NCBI RefSeq assembly: GCF_014200725.1
Contig: NZ_JACHCL010000001.1
Location: 1,364,001 to 1,428,000 of the forward strand
DNA length: 64,000 nt
DNA from: Janthinobacterium silvisoli
GTDB lineage: Bacteria; Pseudomonadota; Gammaproteobacteria; Burkholderiales; Burkholderiaceae_D
Reading direction: 5' to 3'
Position 1 is the first letter of the stretch; each line of letters opens with the position of its first letter. Positions 18,473 to 27,005 of the stretch are shown here, piece after piece. The notes beneath the pieces are model-generated. The model was not told where the DNA came from and ran no database searches. It worked only from the letters and a program-made list of their open reading frames with translations. The position numbers were made by a program, and so were the translations under genes.

Positions 18473-19446
18473 CAGGTGTGAACATCATGCCGGACGCCGT
18501 ACATCGTTTGAATTTGCTTGAAAGCATCATCGGCGCCGTGAATCTGGGCGCCATCGTGCTCGACGAGACAGGCCGCATCGTGCTGTGGAACCACTGGATG
18601 GCGCGTCATTCTGAATGGTCCGCAGACGCCGTGCTGGGCCGCGATTTTTTCGAGGTCTTTCCCGAGTTGCAACATAAGCGCATAGCCTCGGCCATCGGCC
18701 AGGCCCTGCGCGACAACTTCCAGTCGCTGCTGTCGCAAACCCTGCACAAGGCGCCATTTGCCCTGTACACGCACGGCGCACAAGAGCGCATGCAGCAGGC
18801 GATCGCCGTCACGCCCATCAACCTGCCCGACTCGCCCCGCCATTGCCTGATCCAGATCAATGACGTCACCATCGCCGTGGGCCGCGAAAAATTGCTACGC
18901 GAACAGACGATGGTGCTGCGCTCGCAAACCTTCTCGGACGGCTTGACGGGCATCGCCAACCGCCGCCATTTCGACGTGGCCATCGAACGGGAAATGCGGC
19001 GCGCCATGCGCAACAGCAGCCCGCTGTCGCTACTGATGATCGATATCGACCATTTCAAGGACTATAACGACCATTACGGCCACCAGCAGGGTGACGGCTG
19101 CCTGATCCAGGTAGCGGCCGAACTGGCCGCCATGCTGCAGCGCCCGACCGATTTATTGGCCCGCTACGGCGGCGAAGAGTTTGCCGCCATCTTGCCCGAC
19201 ACCGATGCGGCGCAAGCGCTGCAAATGGCGGAAGCGATACGCCAGCGGGCGGCCGAGCTGCGCATCCCGCATGAAAAGACGGGCAATGACGTCAAGCACA
19301 TCACGGTCAGCATCGGCATCGCCACCCAGCACACCCATCTGCCGCACCAGCCGCTGGACATCGCCTCCCTGATCGGCGCCGCCGACCGCGCGCTGTACCT
19401 GGCAAAACGCTCAGGCCGCAACCGGGTGACGACACAAGCTACCTGA
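18469..19446 (+). CDS. PAS-GGDEF diguanylate cyclase
   Basis: A 325-residue cytosolic protein. An N-terminal PAS domain (about residues 10-140, ESIIGAVNLGAIVLDETGRI and DFFEVFPEL) precedes the GGDEF domain with LTGIANRRHFD and an active GGEEF motif at 234-238. An RPTD inhibitory site (225-228) lies five residues before it, so product feedback by c-di-GMP is expected. The start is GTG 18469, which overlaps the cheC stop by 4 bp; ATG 18487 is an alternative. As the third gene of the receiver-CheC operon it links a phosphorelay to c-di-GMP synthesis. Its last 8 bp overlap the convergent peptidase gene. Confidence 0.9.
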   Translation: MTGVNIMPDAVHRLNLLESIIGAVNLGAIVLDETGRIVLWNHWMARHSEWSADAVLGRDFFEVFPELQHKRIASAIGQALRDNFQSLLSQTLHKAPFALYTHGAQERMQQAIAVTPINLPDSPRHCLIQINDVTIAVGREKLLREQTMVLRSQTFSDGLTGIANRRHFDVAIEREMRRAMRNSSPLSLLMIDIDHFKDYNDHYGHQQGDGCLIQVAAELAAMLQRPTDLLARYGGEEFAAILPDTDAAQALQMAEAIRQRAAELRIPHEKTGNDVKHITVSIGIATQHTHLPHQPLDIASLIGAADRALYLAKRSGRNRVTTQAT

Positions 19447-19975
19447 AGTATTTGCTGGCGGGCAGCTGCTTGCGGTCTGAGGGATCGTCCAAGAAACCTT
19501 GCAGTATCTCTTGCAGCTGCGGCAGCTGCGCTACATAAGCCGGAATTCCCAGCTGGCGCGCGCCGAAATAGTGGGCGATGATGTCGCCCTGCTGCTCCAT
19601 ATTGAAATCCGACAAAACGCCGCCCGCGCTGGCCGTGTAGCGGTAGGCGCGCTGGCCAATATAGCCACCACACAAAGCCAGCAAGGCGCCATGCAGCAAG
19701 ACGCAGTAACCGAGCTGGTACTGCCAGACATGCACCATTTCATGGATAAAGAACAGCTTGCCGCCGTTGCCCCCGCGTGAAAAATCGTCGCGGTACTGGG
19801 CCGGCATGAAGTGCAGGCTGCCGCGCGGTGTCATGGCCGTGTTCTGGTCTTGCAAGCCGAAGGGAAGAAAGGAGCCGCACACCACGCGCACGCGTGGATA
19901 GTCGATGGCGCCCTGAAAGACGCTGCGGGCCATGGCGATTTCGCCTGGCGTCAGGGGACGGCGCAATCTGTGCAT
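19439..19975 (-). CDS. HExxH metallopeptidase-like protein (Rhs/Vgr-related annotation group)
   Basis: A 178-residue protein with RPLTPGEIAMARSVFQGAIDY at the start and a zinc-binding FFIHEMVHVWQYQLG motif (HExxH form HEMVH). I recognise the block LPFGLQDQNTAMTPRGSLHF from short proteins often annotated as vgr-related or Rhs-associated. No signal peptide is seen; one hydrophobic stretch (CVLLHGALLALCGGYIG) may insert in a membrane. No vgrG, rhs or type VI gene lies near, so the name reflects family annotation rather than context. The role is unknown. It overlaps the 3' end of the GGDEF gene by 8 bp. Confidence 0.62.
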   Translation of the reverse strand: MHRLRRPLTPGEIAMARSVFQGAIDYPRVRVVCGSFLPFGLQDQNTAMTPRGSLHFMPAQYRDDFSRGGNGGKLFFIHEMVHVWQYQLGYCVLLHGALLALCGGYIGQRAYRYTASAGGVLSDFNMEQQGDIIAHYFGARQLGIPAYVAQLPQLQEILQGFLDDPSDRKQLPASKYFR

Positions 19976-20031
19976 GGCCGCATTAAAAAGTCAGCGCGGC
20001 AAGCGGTATCGCTTGCCGTGCCCAGTCACAT

Positions 20032-20661
20032 TCAGGCAGAACGCAAACCGCTAGCCGCTTTGGCGATTTCGGTAATACGATCCCAATTGCCAGCCGCAAT
20101 CGCGTCTTTCGGCGTCAGCCAGGAACCACCCACGCAGGCGACGTTTTTCAAGGCCAGGAATTGCGATGCCGTATCTTGCGAAATGCCACCGGTCGGGCAG
20201 AACGTCACGTCAGGCAGAGGACCGTAGATGGCGTTGAGCATGCCGATGCCGCCGGCTGGCACGGCCGGAAACAGTTTCAGTTGCTGGAAGCCGTTTTCAC
20301 GGGCCGCCATTACTTCGCCTGGCGTCATCACGCCTGGCAGCAGTGGCAAGCCGCTGCTTTTCGCTGCCGCCACCAGTGCTGAGGTCAAGCCTGGCGAGAC
20401 GCCAAATACGGCGCCTGCATCGCGCGCCTGGGCAAATTCCTCGGGACGGGTCAGGGTGCCCACGCCGACGATGGCGCCCGGCACTTCGGACATGGCGCGT
20501 ATCGCTTCCAGGCCGTGTTTGGTGCGCAGGGTGACTTCCAGCACGCGGATGCCGCCCGCCACCAGCGCGCGCGCCAGCGGTACGGCATGGTCAGGGTCGT
20601 CGATCGCGATCACGGGGATCACGCTCGAGGTGCGCATAATTTCCAGTAGTGTCATGGTCAT
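20032..20661 (-). CDS. eda: KDPG aldolase (2-dehydro-3-deoxyphosphogluconate aldolase)
   Basis: A 209-residue class I aldolase that splits KDPG into pyruvate and glyceraldehyde-3-phosphate, the last step of the Entner-Doudoroff pathway. Visible landmarks are GGIRVLEVTLRT with the catalytic Glu, GVGTLTRPEEF, LPGVMTPGEVM, LKLFPA with the Schiff-base Lys and CPTGGI. AAGGA 8 bp before ATG 20661 supports this start over ATG 20655. It follows edd after only 2 bp, so edd-eda is an operon, probably repressed by HexR through the site ahead of edd. Confidence 0.95.
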   Translation of the reverse strand: MTMTLLEIMRTSSVIPVIAIDDPDHAVPLARALVAGGIRVLEVTLRTKHGLEAIRAMSEVPGAIVGVGTLTRPEEFAQARDAGAVFGVSPGLTSALVAAAKSSGLPLLPGVMTPGEVMAARENGFQQLKLFPAVPAGGIGMLNAIYGPLPDVTFCPTGGISQDTASQFLALKNVACVGGSWLTPKDAIAAGNWDRITEIAKAASGLRSA

Positions 20662-20663
20662 CT

Positions 20664-22577
20664 TTATTTCCTTGCCAAAAAGTCTTCATCGGAACCGGGC
20701 ACAGTATCGCCGACATTGTCGGCTTCGTGCAAGGCAACCGTGGTGGGAATCGGCGACGGCAGGCCGAAGGTGGTAGCACCCTCTTCTGCCGCGCTGACGG
20801 TGGAACGGAACATGGAAAACAGCTCGCGGCCCATGCCGATATGGTTCGGCGACAGGTCGGCGTGCACCAGGGTGCGCGCATGCCAGACATCGGCCGGCAC
20901 CAGCGCTTCGAGCACGCCCGTGAAGGCGTCGAGGCGGATGATGTCGCCATCGCGCACCAGGCCCAGCGGACCGCCAGCCAAAATTTCAGGCGACACGTGG
21001 ATCGCTGCCGGCACCTTGCCCGACGCGCCCGACATGCGGCCATCGGTGACCAGCGCCACGTGGCGGCCGGCATCCTGCAAGTTGGCCAGCGCCGGCGTCA
21101 ACGCGTGCAATTCCGGCATGCCGTTGGCGCGCGGGCCCTGGAAGCGCAGCACGGCAACAAAGTCGCGGTCCAGCTTGCCAGCCTTGTAGGCGGCCATGAA
21201 ATCTTCCTGCGAATTGAAGACGATGGCAGGCGCTTCCACCGTGCGGTGCTCCGGCTTGACGGCCGACACTTTCATCACGGCGCGGCCCAGGTTGCCAGCG
21301 ACCAATACCATGCCGCCGTCCGGGGCGAACGGGTTCGAAGCCGGACGCAGCACGTTTTCGTCGGCGCTGGTCTTCGGCGCATCTTTCCAGAACACCTTAC
21401 CGTCTTCGCCCAGGAACGGTTCCATGCAGTGCGCGCGCAAGCCGTGGCCCAGGATGGTATTGACATCGTTGTGCAGCAAACCAGCGTCCAGCAATTCGCG
21501 GATCAGGTAACCGGTGCCGCCAGCGGCGTGGAAATGGTTCACGTCGGCGTCGCCATTCGGATAGATGCGCGTCAGCATCGGTACGATGGCCGACAGTTCA
21601 TTGAAATCGTTCCAATCGATCACGATGCCGGCCGCCTTGGCGATTGCCACCAGGTGCAAGGTGTGATTAGTCGAACCGCCCGTAGCCAGCAAGCCGACGA
21701 CGGCGTTGACGATACATTTTTCATCGACGATATGGCCGACTGGCAAGTAACTGCCGCTTTGCGCCGTGATGCTGGCGGCGCGCTGGGCGGCGGCCGTGGT
21801 CAGCGCATCGCGCAGCGGCGTATTCGGCGTAATGAAGGCGGCGCCCGGCAAATGCAAGCCCATCACTTCCATCAGCATCTGGTTGCTGTTGGCGGTACCA
21901 TAAAAAGTACAGGTGCCGGCGCCGTGGTAAGCCTTGGCCTCACCTTCGAGCAAGTCTTCGCGCGTGGCCTTGCCTTGCGCATACAGCTGGCGCACATGGG
22001 CTTTTTCCTTGTTCGACAGGCCCGAGGTCATCGGGCCGGCCGGCACGAACACGGCAGGCAGGTGGCCGAAGTGCAAGGCGCCGATCAGCAGGCCCGGCAC
22101 GATCTTGTCGCACACGCCCAGGTACAGGGCCGAGTCGAACATATTGTGCGACAAGGCAACAGCCGTCGACATGGCGATGGTGTCGCGCGAAAACAGCGAC
22201 AATTCCATGCCCGGCTGGCCTTGCGTCACGCCATCGCACATGGCAGGCACGCCACCGGCGAACTGGGCCACGGCGCCTACTTCGCGCACGGCTTGCTTGA
22301 TAATCTGCGGGAAGCGTTCGAACGGCTGGTGCGCCGACAACATGTCGTTATACGAGGAAACGATGGCCACCGACGGCTTCTTGTATTCTTTCAGCGACAG
22401 CTTGTCGTTGGCGGGGAAGGCGGCAAAGCCGTGGGCCAGGTTGGTGCACGACAGCGCGCCGCGCTGCACACCCTGGATGCGGGCCGCGTCCAGGTGCGCC
22501 AGATAGGCGCCGCGCGACGGCCGGCTGCGCGCGATGATGCGCGCTGTTACGGATTCGACTACTGGATGCAGCGCCAT
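20664..22577 (-). CDS. edd: 6-phosphogluconate dehydratase
   Basis: A 637-residue iron-sulfur dehydratase (IlvD/Edd family) making KDPG from 6-phosphogluconate. The cluster-binding Cys residues are in [23 protein letters not shown] and the later [14 protein letters not shown]. The C-terminal half has [23 protein letters not shown] chose ATG 22577 ([14 protein letters not shown]), preceded by AAGGAAATCC; the 39 codons upstream contain the likely operator and are not coding. Length is normal for Edd (about 600-640). It forms an operon with eda. Confidence 0.95.
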   Translation of the reverse strand: MALHPVVESVTARIIARSRPSRGAYLAHLDAARIQGVQRGALSCTNLAHGFAAFPANDKLSLKEYKKPSVAIVSSYNDMLSAHQPFERFPQIIKQAVREVGAVAQFAGGVPAMCDGVTQGQPGMELSLFSRDTIAMSTAVALSHNMFDSALYLGVCDKIVPGLLIGALHFGHLPAVFVPAGPMTSGLSNKEKAHVRQLYAQGKATREDLLEGEAKAYHGAGTCTFYGTANSNQMLMEVMGLHLPGAAFITPNTPLRDALTTAAAQRAASITAQSGSYLPVGHIVDEKCIVNAVVGLLATGGSTNHTLHLVAIAKAAGIVIDWNDFNELSAIVPMLTRIYPNGDADVNHFHAAGGTGYLIRELLDAGLLHNDVNTILGHGLRAHCMEPFLGEDGKVFWKDAPKTSADENVLRPASNPFAPDGGMVLVAGNLGRAVMKVSAVKPEHRTVEAPAIVFNSQEDFMAAYKAGKLDRDFVAVLRFQGPRANGMPELHALTPALANLQDAGRHVALVTDGRMSGASGKVPAAIHVSPEILAGGPLGLVRDGDIIRLDAFTGVLEALVPADVWHARTLVHADLSPNHIGMGRELFSMFRSTVSAAEEGATTFGLPSPIPTTVALHEADNVGDTVPGSDEDFLARK

Positions 22578-22602
22578 GATGGATTTCCTTAAAAAAGTAT
22601 TT

Positions 22603-22619
22603 TGTGAAATTTTACTACA
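22603..22619 (-). promoter_or_regulatory. Candidate HexR operator of edd-eda
   Basis: Read on the minus strand the site is TGTAGTAAAATTTCACA, an imperfect palindrome 26 bp ahead of the edd start. It shares TGTAGTAAAATTTC exactly with a site before zwf. HexR of proteobacteria is known to bind TGTA-rich palindromes at edd, pgi, zwf and gap genes, and hexR is encoded nearby at 28567. Confidence 0.72.
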
Positions 22620-22794
22620 AAATGGTTGAGAAGAAGCACTCTTGCTGAGGGCCACACAAGAAATAATCGAATTTTCCGCTGTTTTCCTGGACAAAAATGC
22701 AAAACCTTGTCTTGATGCATTTCTTCCTTATCGTCAGCACAACGCTGGGAAAATGCAAGGAAAAAGACGGAGAAGCGGATCATGCAGAACAATC

Positions 22795-22809
22795 TGTAGT
22801 GAAATTACC
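22795..22809 (+). promoter_or_regulatory. Candidate HexR operator of pgi
   Basis: TGTAGTGAAATTACC resembles the edd and zwf sites (TGTAGT, 1-2 changes, AAATT). It covers the expected -35 position of the TATTAT box at 22821-22826, where a bound repressor would block RNA polymerase. Confidence 0.62.
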
Positions 22810-22920
22810 TTTTTCTGATGTATTATTCTCACACCCGTGCCGTCATAGCCGTTCGCCGCAACGCTGACCGCGCCCCCTTCAACCGAGACAGCACTTACTC
22901 AAGCACCCAAGCCGACCGCC

Positions 22921-24585
22921 ATGCGCCAGCCAGCCCCTACTCCCGCCATCACTGCCACCGCCAGCTTTTTATCCCTGCAAACGCATAGCGCCAGCCTGCG
23001 CGACGTGCATATGCGCCAGTTGTTTGCTGCTGACCCGCAACGTTTTTCCAGCATGACGGTCGATGCGGCCGGCCTGCTGCTCGATTACTCGAAGAACCGG
23101 GTCGATGCCACCGCGCTGTCGCTGCTGATGGACCTGGCCCGCGAACGCGGCGTGGAAGCGCAGCGCGAAGCCATGTTCACCGGCGAAAAAATCAATCTTA
23201 CCGAACATCGCGCCGTTCTGCATACTGCCTTGCGCGCCCCGCGCGGCACCAGGCTGGTGGTCGATGGCCAGGATATCGATGCGGACGTGCAGGATGTATT
23301 GCAACGCGTCAAGGCTTTCACGGACAAGGTGCGCAATGGCAGCTGGCTCGGCTACACGGGCAAACCGATCTGCGACATCGTCAACATCGGCATCGGCGGC
23401 TCGGACCTGGGCCCGAAAATGGCTTGCCTGGCGCTGCGCTCTTACGCCAATCCCGGCCTGGAAATGCATTTTGTGTCCAACGTCGATGGCCACGACATGG
23501 AAGCGACTTTATCCAAGGTCGATCCGGAAACCACCTTGTTCATCGTCGCATCAAAAACCTTCGTCACGGCTGAAACCATGCTCAACGCCAACACGGCGCG
23601 CGCCTGGTTCCTGCTCGAAGGCGAAGAAAAAGACTTGGCTCAACATTTTGTGGCTGTCTCGACCAATCAGGCCGCCATCGTGGAATTTGGCATCGCGCCG
23701 GAAAACATGTTCCCATTCTGGGACTGGGTCGGTGGCCGCTATTCCGTCTGGTCATCGATCGGCCTGGCCGTGGCACTGTCCGTCGGCTTTGAATACTTCA
23801 GCGATTTCCTCGCTGGCGCGCATGCCATGGACCAGCATTTCCGCAGCGCGCCTCTGGAACAGAATATGCCGGTGGTATTGGCCATGATCGGTTTCTGGAA
23901 CCGCCAGTTCCTCGATTGCGGCTCCGTGTCGATTGCCCCTTACCATCAGGACTTGAGCCGCTTTGCTGCTTACTTGCAACAGCTGGATATGGAAAGCAAT
24001 GGCAAGCGCGTCACCAAGGATGGCCAGCCGGTCGACGTGCCGACCGGCCCCGTGATCTGGGGCGATTGCGGCACGAACGCACAGCACGCCTACTTCCAGC
24101 TGCTGCACCAGGGCACGGACATCACGCCGATCGACTTCATCGCCGCGCTGCGCGCCACGCATGACTTGCCGGGCCACCACGACGCCCTGCTGGCCAACTG
24201 CTTTGCCCAGTCCGAAGCCTTCATGACGGGCAAGACGGGGGACGAAGTGCGGGCCGATTTGCAGGCGCAAGGCTTGCCAGAAGCCGAGATCGAGGCGCTG
24301 GTGCCGCACAAGACTTTCCCCGGTAACCGCCCCAGCAACACCATCTTGATGGATCAATTGACACCGCTGACCCTGGGCGCCCTGATCGCCCTGTACGAGC
24401 ATAAAACCTTCGTGCAAGGCGTATTGTGGAACGTCAACAGCTTCGACCAGTGGGGCGTGGAACTGGGCAAGGTACTGGCCAAGAAAATCCAGGCTGAACT
24501 GACGGGCTCTGCCCATCCAGAACAGCATGACAGCTCGACCAATGGGCTGATCGCATTAGCGCGCGCAGCCAAGGCGGCATACTAA
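22921..24585 (+). CDS. pgi: Glucose-6-phosphate isomerase
   Basis: A 554-residue enzyme interconverting glucose-6-phosphate and fructose-6-phosphate. The family signatures [19 protein letters not shown] and [17 protein letters not shown] are present, along with [18 protein letters not shown] for phosphate binding and the late catalytic Lys region [14 protein letters not shown] 22921 opens [15 protein letters not shown] 23011 would cut into the conserved part. It is divergent from edd-eda and followed after 10 bp by the SMP-30 gene, with which it likely forms an operon. A HexR-like box lies over its promoter. Confidence 0.96.
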   Translation: MRQPAPTPAITATASFLSLQTHSASLRDVHMRQLFAADPQRFSSMTVDAAGLLLDYSKNRVDATALSLLMDLARERGVEAQREAMFTGEKINLTEHRAVLHTALRAPRGTRLVVDGQDIDADVQDVLQRVKAFTDKVRNGSWLGYTGKPICDIVNIGIGGSDLGPKMACLALRSYANPGLEMHFVSNVDGHDMEATLSKVDPETTLFIVASKTFVTAETMLNANTARAWFLLEGEEKDLAQHFVAVSTNQAAIVEFGIAPENMFPFWDWVGGRYSVWSSIGLAVALSVGFEYFSDFLAGAHAMDQHFRSAPLEQNMPVVLAMIGFWNRQFLDCGSVSIAPYHQDLSRFAAYLQQLDMESNGKRVTKDGQPVDVPTGPVIWGDCGTNAQHAYFQLLHQGTDITPIDFIAALRATHDLPGHHDALLANCFAQSEAFMTGKTGDEVRADLQAQGLPEAEIEALVPHKTFPGNRPSNTILMDQLTPLTLGALIALYEHKTFVQGVLWNVNSFDQWGVELGKVLAKKIQAELTGSAHPEQHDSSTNGLIALARAAKAAY

Positions 24586-24595
24586 GAAGGGGTTT

Positions 24596-25492
24596 ATGAA
24601 TATTTACGAGATCAAGGTTGTCAGCGAGCAAGCCATGCAAGTGGGCGAATGCCCGCTGTGGCATGCCAGGGAAGCGGCCCTGTACTGGGTCGATATCGAT
24701 GGACGCGCCGTGCACCGCTTGCATCCAGCCAGTGGCCAGCAGCAACGCTGGGATATGCCGACCGAACCGTCGGCACTGGCGATCAACGCTGGCGGCGGCT
24801 TGATCGTGGCCTTGCGCAGCGGCTTCGCGCACCTCGATACCAAGACGGGCAGCCTGGCGGAAATCGCCCCGGCGCCGTTCGACATGGCCACTACCCGCTT
24901 CAACGATGGCAAGGTGGATCCGGCGGGCCGTTTCTGGGTCGGCACGATATTCGAGCCGCGCAGCTCGGCATCGGCAGAAATGTTCGTGCTGGAAAAGGGC
25001 AATGTGCGCAAGGTCTGGTCGGGCGGAATGACGGTCTCGAATGGCCTGGGCTTCAGCCCGGACCAGCACACCATGTACCACGCCGATACCACCACCCACC
25101 GCATCGACCGCTTTGATTTCGACGCCGCCACGGGCGCCATTTCCGAACCGCACGCCTTCCAGCGCTTTTCTACCGATAAAAAAGCGGCGGACTACGGCGG
25201 ACGCCCCGATGGCGCAGCCGTCGATAGTGAGGGCAATTACTGGTCAGCCATGTTTGAAGGCGGCAGGATTTTGCGCTTCGCGCCCGATGGTGAATTACTC
25301 GATGAAATCACCTTGCCCGTACGCTGCCCGACCATGGTCACCTTTGGCGGCCCGGACTTGCGCACCTTGTACATTACCAGCGCCAGCCACAACCGCTCGG
25401 CAGAAGAAATCGCCGAATACCCACTGACGGGCCATGTACTGTCGGTGCGCGTGGATGTGGCGGGGCAGCTGGAAACGGCTTACCAGGCATAA
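24596..25492 (+). CDS. SMP-30/gluconolactonase-family lactonase
   Basis: A 298-residue six-bladed beta-propeller enzyme of the SMP-30/Gnl/LRE family. Metal ligands expected in the family are visible: Glu in GECPLWHAREAALYWVDIDG, Asn in TTRFNDGKVDPAGRFWVGT, Asn in NGLGFSPD and Asp in RPDGAAVD. There is no signal peptide, so it acts in the cytosol on sugar lactones. AAGAAGGGG before ATG 24596 supports the start. Located right after pgi and near zwf, and with no DevB-type 6-phosphogluconolactonase in the cluster, it may hydrolyse 6-phosphogluconolactone or free gluconolactone; that is inference. Confidence 0.88.
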   Translation: MNIYEIKVVSEQAMQVGECPLWHAREAALYWVDIDGRAVHRLHPASGQQQRWDMPTEPSALAINAGGGLIVALRSGFAHLDTKTGSLAEIAPAPFDMATTRFNDGKVDPAGRFWVGTIFEPRSSASAEMFVLEKGNVRKVWSGGMTVSNGLGFSPDQHTMYHADTTTHRIDRFDFDAATGAISEPHAFQRFSTDKKAADYGGRPDGAAVDSEGNYWSAMFEGGRILRFAPDGELLDEITLPVRCPTMVTFGGPDLRTLYITSASHNRSAEEIAEYPLTGHVLSVRVDVAGQLETAYQA

Positions 25493-25499
25493 AACTACC

Positions 25500-25565
25500 G
25501 GGGTCAGACCCGCCGGGGGAATGCTCTCCAATGGAGAGCATTCCGATCCCGCAGGGACTGACCCC
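25500..25565 (+). repeat. 66-bp nested palindrome (copy B, long form)
   Basis: The outer arms GGGGTCAGACCC (25500-25511) and GGGACTGACCCC (25554-25565) differ from perfect pairing at one base. Inside them, GGAATGCTCTCC (25518-25529) and GGAGAGCATTCC (25533-25544) form a perfect 12-bp hairpin with loop AAT. It lies between convergent genes. The reverse complement of copy C (29456) has the same length and about 80% identity. Confidence 0.9.
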
Positions 25566-25607
25566 AGCTCTTGCTTTAGGGGCTAAAAATTGAACAAAAG
25601 CGCAATC

Positions 25608-26561
25608 TCAACGCGCCAGCACCTTGCGTATCGTATCGGCTAATTCCGCCGCGACAAACTTGGCCACATAACCGTCCGCCCCCACGCCCTTGACGTGGTC
25701 TTCATTGGTCGAGCCCGTCAATGATGAATGGATCACCACCGGGATGCTGGCAAAGCGGCCATCGTTCTTGATATTGCGGGTCAGGGTAAAGCCATCCATT
25801 TCCGGCATTTCGAGGTCGGTCAGCACCAGCGCCACCTTGTCGGCGGCGGTCTTGCCTTCCTGGGCAGCCTGGGTCGAGATCGCTTGCAAGCGATCCCATG
25901 CTTCCTTGCCCGTCTTGGTCATGATAAAGGGCACGCCCATCGCTTCCAGGCCTTTTTCGATCAAGGAGCGGGCCAGCAGGGAATCGTCGGCGGCCAGGAT
26001 CACGGCGCCGGCCGGCAAGCGCACTTGCGGGCCGATGCTGTGCTGGTCGACGTCCGGCTCGCCGGAAGGCAAGACGTTGCGCAGGATTTGTTCCACGTCC
26101 AGCACTTGCGCCAGCCGCGTCTTGTCCGTATCGCCGTCCAGGCGCGCGATGCTGGTGATCAGGCCACCGCCCACCGTCGATTCGGCCGACAGCACCTGAT
26201 TCCATTCCAGGCGCACGATTTCATCGACTTCTTCCACCGCAAAGGCCTGCGTCGAGCGGGCAAACTCCGTCACCATCAATATCTTCAAGCCATTGCTCTT
26301 GCAGCCTACCGCCATCGGCAAGTCGATCACGGGCACGATCTGGCCACGGATATTGACCACGCCCAGCATGTGCGGATGCGAGCCAGCCACAGCCGTGATG
26401 ACCGGCATTTCCATGATCTCGCGCACCTTGAAGACATTGATGCCAAACAGCTCGCGGCTGGTGGAATGCTCGCTGGTGCCCAGTTTGAACAGGAAGAGTT
26501 CGAATTTATTATTGCCGGTCAGGCTGGTGCGTTCATCGACATCTTGCTGCATTGAATTCAT
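25608..26561 (-). CDS. cheV: Chemotaxis coupling protein CheV (CheW-receiver fusion)
   Basis: A 317-residue fusion. The CheW-like domain (about residues 15-165) has LFGINVFKVREIMEMPVI and MLGVVNIRGQIVPVIDLP. The receiver domain (about 185-315) has LAADDSLLARSLIEKGL, the phospho-acceptor Asp in ALVLTDLEMPEMDGFTL and the Lys in GYVAKF. CheV couples receptors to CheA and adapts by phosphorylation. I chose ATG 26561, with AAGGGG 6-8 bp upstream, rather than the long upstream extension, which covers promoter sequence: ATTATA at 26617-26622 is a perfect -10 on the minus strand. It stands alone between sugar genes, unusual for a chemotaxis gene. Confidence 0.93.
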   Translation of the reverse strand: MNSMQQDVDERTSLTGNNKFELFLFKLGTSEHSTSRELFGINVFKVREIMEMPVITAVAGSHPHMLGVVNIRGQIVPVIDLPMAVGCKSNGLKILMVTEFARSTQAFAVEEVDEIVRLEWNQVLSAESTVGGGLITSIARLDGDTDKTRLAQVLDVEQILRNVLPSGEPDVDQHSIGPQVRLPAGAVILAADDSLLARSLIEKGLEAMGVPFIMTKTGKEAWDRLQAISTQAAQEGKTAADKVALVLTDLEMPEMDGFTLTRNIKNDGRFASIPVVIHSSLTGSTNEDHVKGVGADGYVAKFVAAELADTIRKVLAR

Positions 26562-27005
26562 GGTATCCCCTTGAGTGGAGCCGGCGCTGATGACGCAATA
26601 ACATGGTATGAATTTAATTATACGGATTTTTAATTTCTGAAAAGCCACTTTACGCGCGAGTGAGTCACTGTGTCTGCATTTCTTGACTTGCTTGTTGCTG
26701 CAACGCAAATCGTTGCATCGTGCATCAGAAAGATTCCTGGACCGGCATGATTTCCTTGAAAAACAGGCCACAGACACGAGCGACGCGCAGGCCAGGCGAA
26801 GGGCATATAATGGCTATGCAGCAGGCTTCCACAGAGTGGCCATAATGTAGTAAAATTTCTTGCAATTGCCACTTCCACGTAGTAAATTTACACCACTGAA
26901 TTTATAGCGTTTAACCGTAGTAGCAACAGACAGCAACACTCAGCAACAGACTGGCCCATCCGGTCGGCCCCTCCGGCTCTCTTACTTTTGCGACGATACT
27001 CACTT
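26562..27005. promoter_or_regulatory. Control region between divergent cheV and zwf
   Basis: This 444-bp gap has no convincing gene. The cheV side is AT-rich and holds its -10 box (26617-26622, minus strand). The zwf side carries two HexR-like boxes (26846-26892). The stretch of about 26640-26840 shows nothing I recognise. Confidence 0.6.
26846..26892 (+). promoter_or_regulatory. Two tandem candidate HexR operators of zwf
   Basis: TGTAGTAAAATTTC (26846-26859) is identical over 14 bases to the edd site. CGTAGTAAATTTACA (26878-26892) is a second, more symmetric copy. Their starts are 32 bp apart, about three helical turns, so two bound dimers would lie on the same DNA face. They are 114-160 bp before the zwf start. 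Confidence 0.72.

Larger units (their letters stand above)
22578..22920. promoter_or_regulatory. Control region between divergent edd and pgi
   Basis: This 343-bp gap holds no convincing gene. It is AT-richer than its surroundings, contains a HexR-like site at each end (see 22603 and 22795), and a TATTAT box at 22821-22826 that would be the pgi -10. The middle part (about 22625-22790) shows no recognisable element. Confidence 0.6.

Noticed and set aside
19439-19975. HExxH protein considered as part of a type VI or Rhs system
   Set aside because: No vgrG, hcp, rhs or toxin-immunity gene is nearby. The family label alone does not support such a system.
20649-22592. 647-codon open frame opposite edd
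   Set aside because: It is a shadow of edd. The protein is His/Arg/Gln-rich with no family features, while edd matches its family over the full length.
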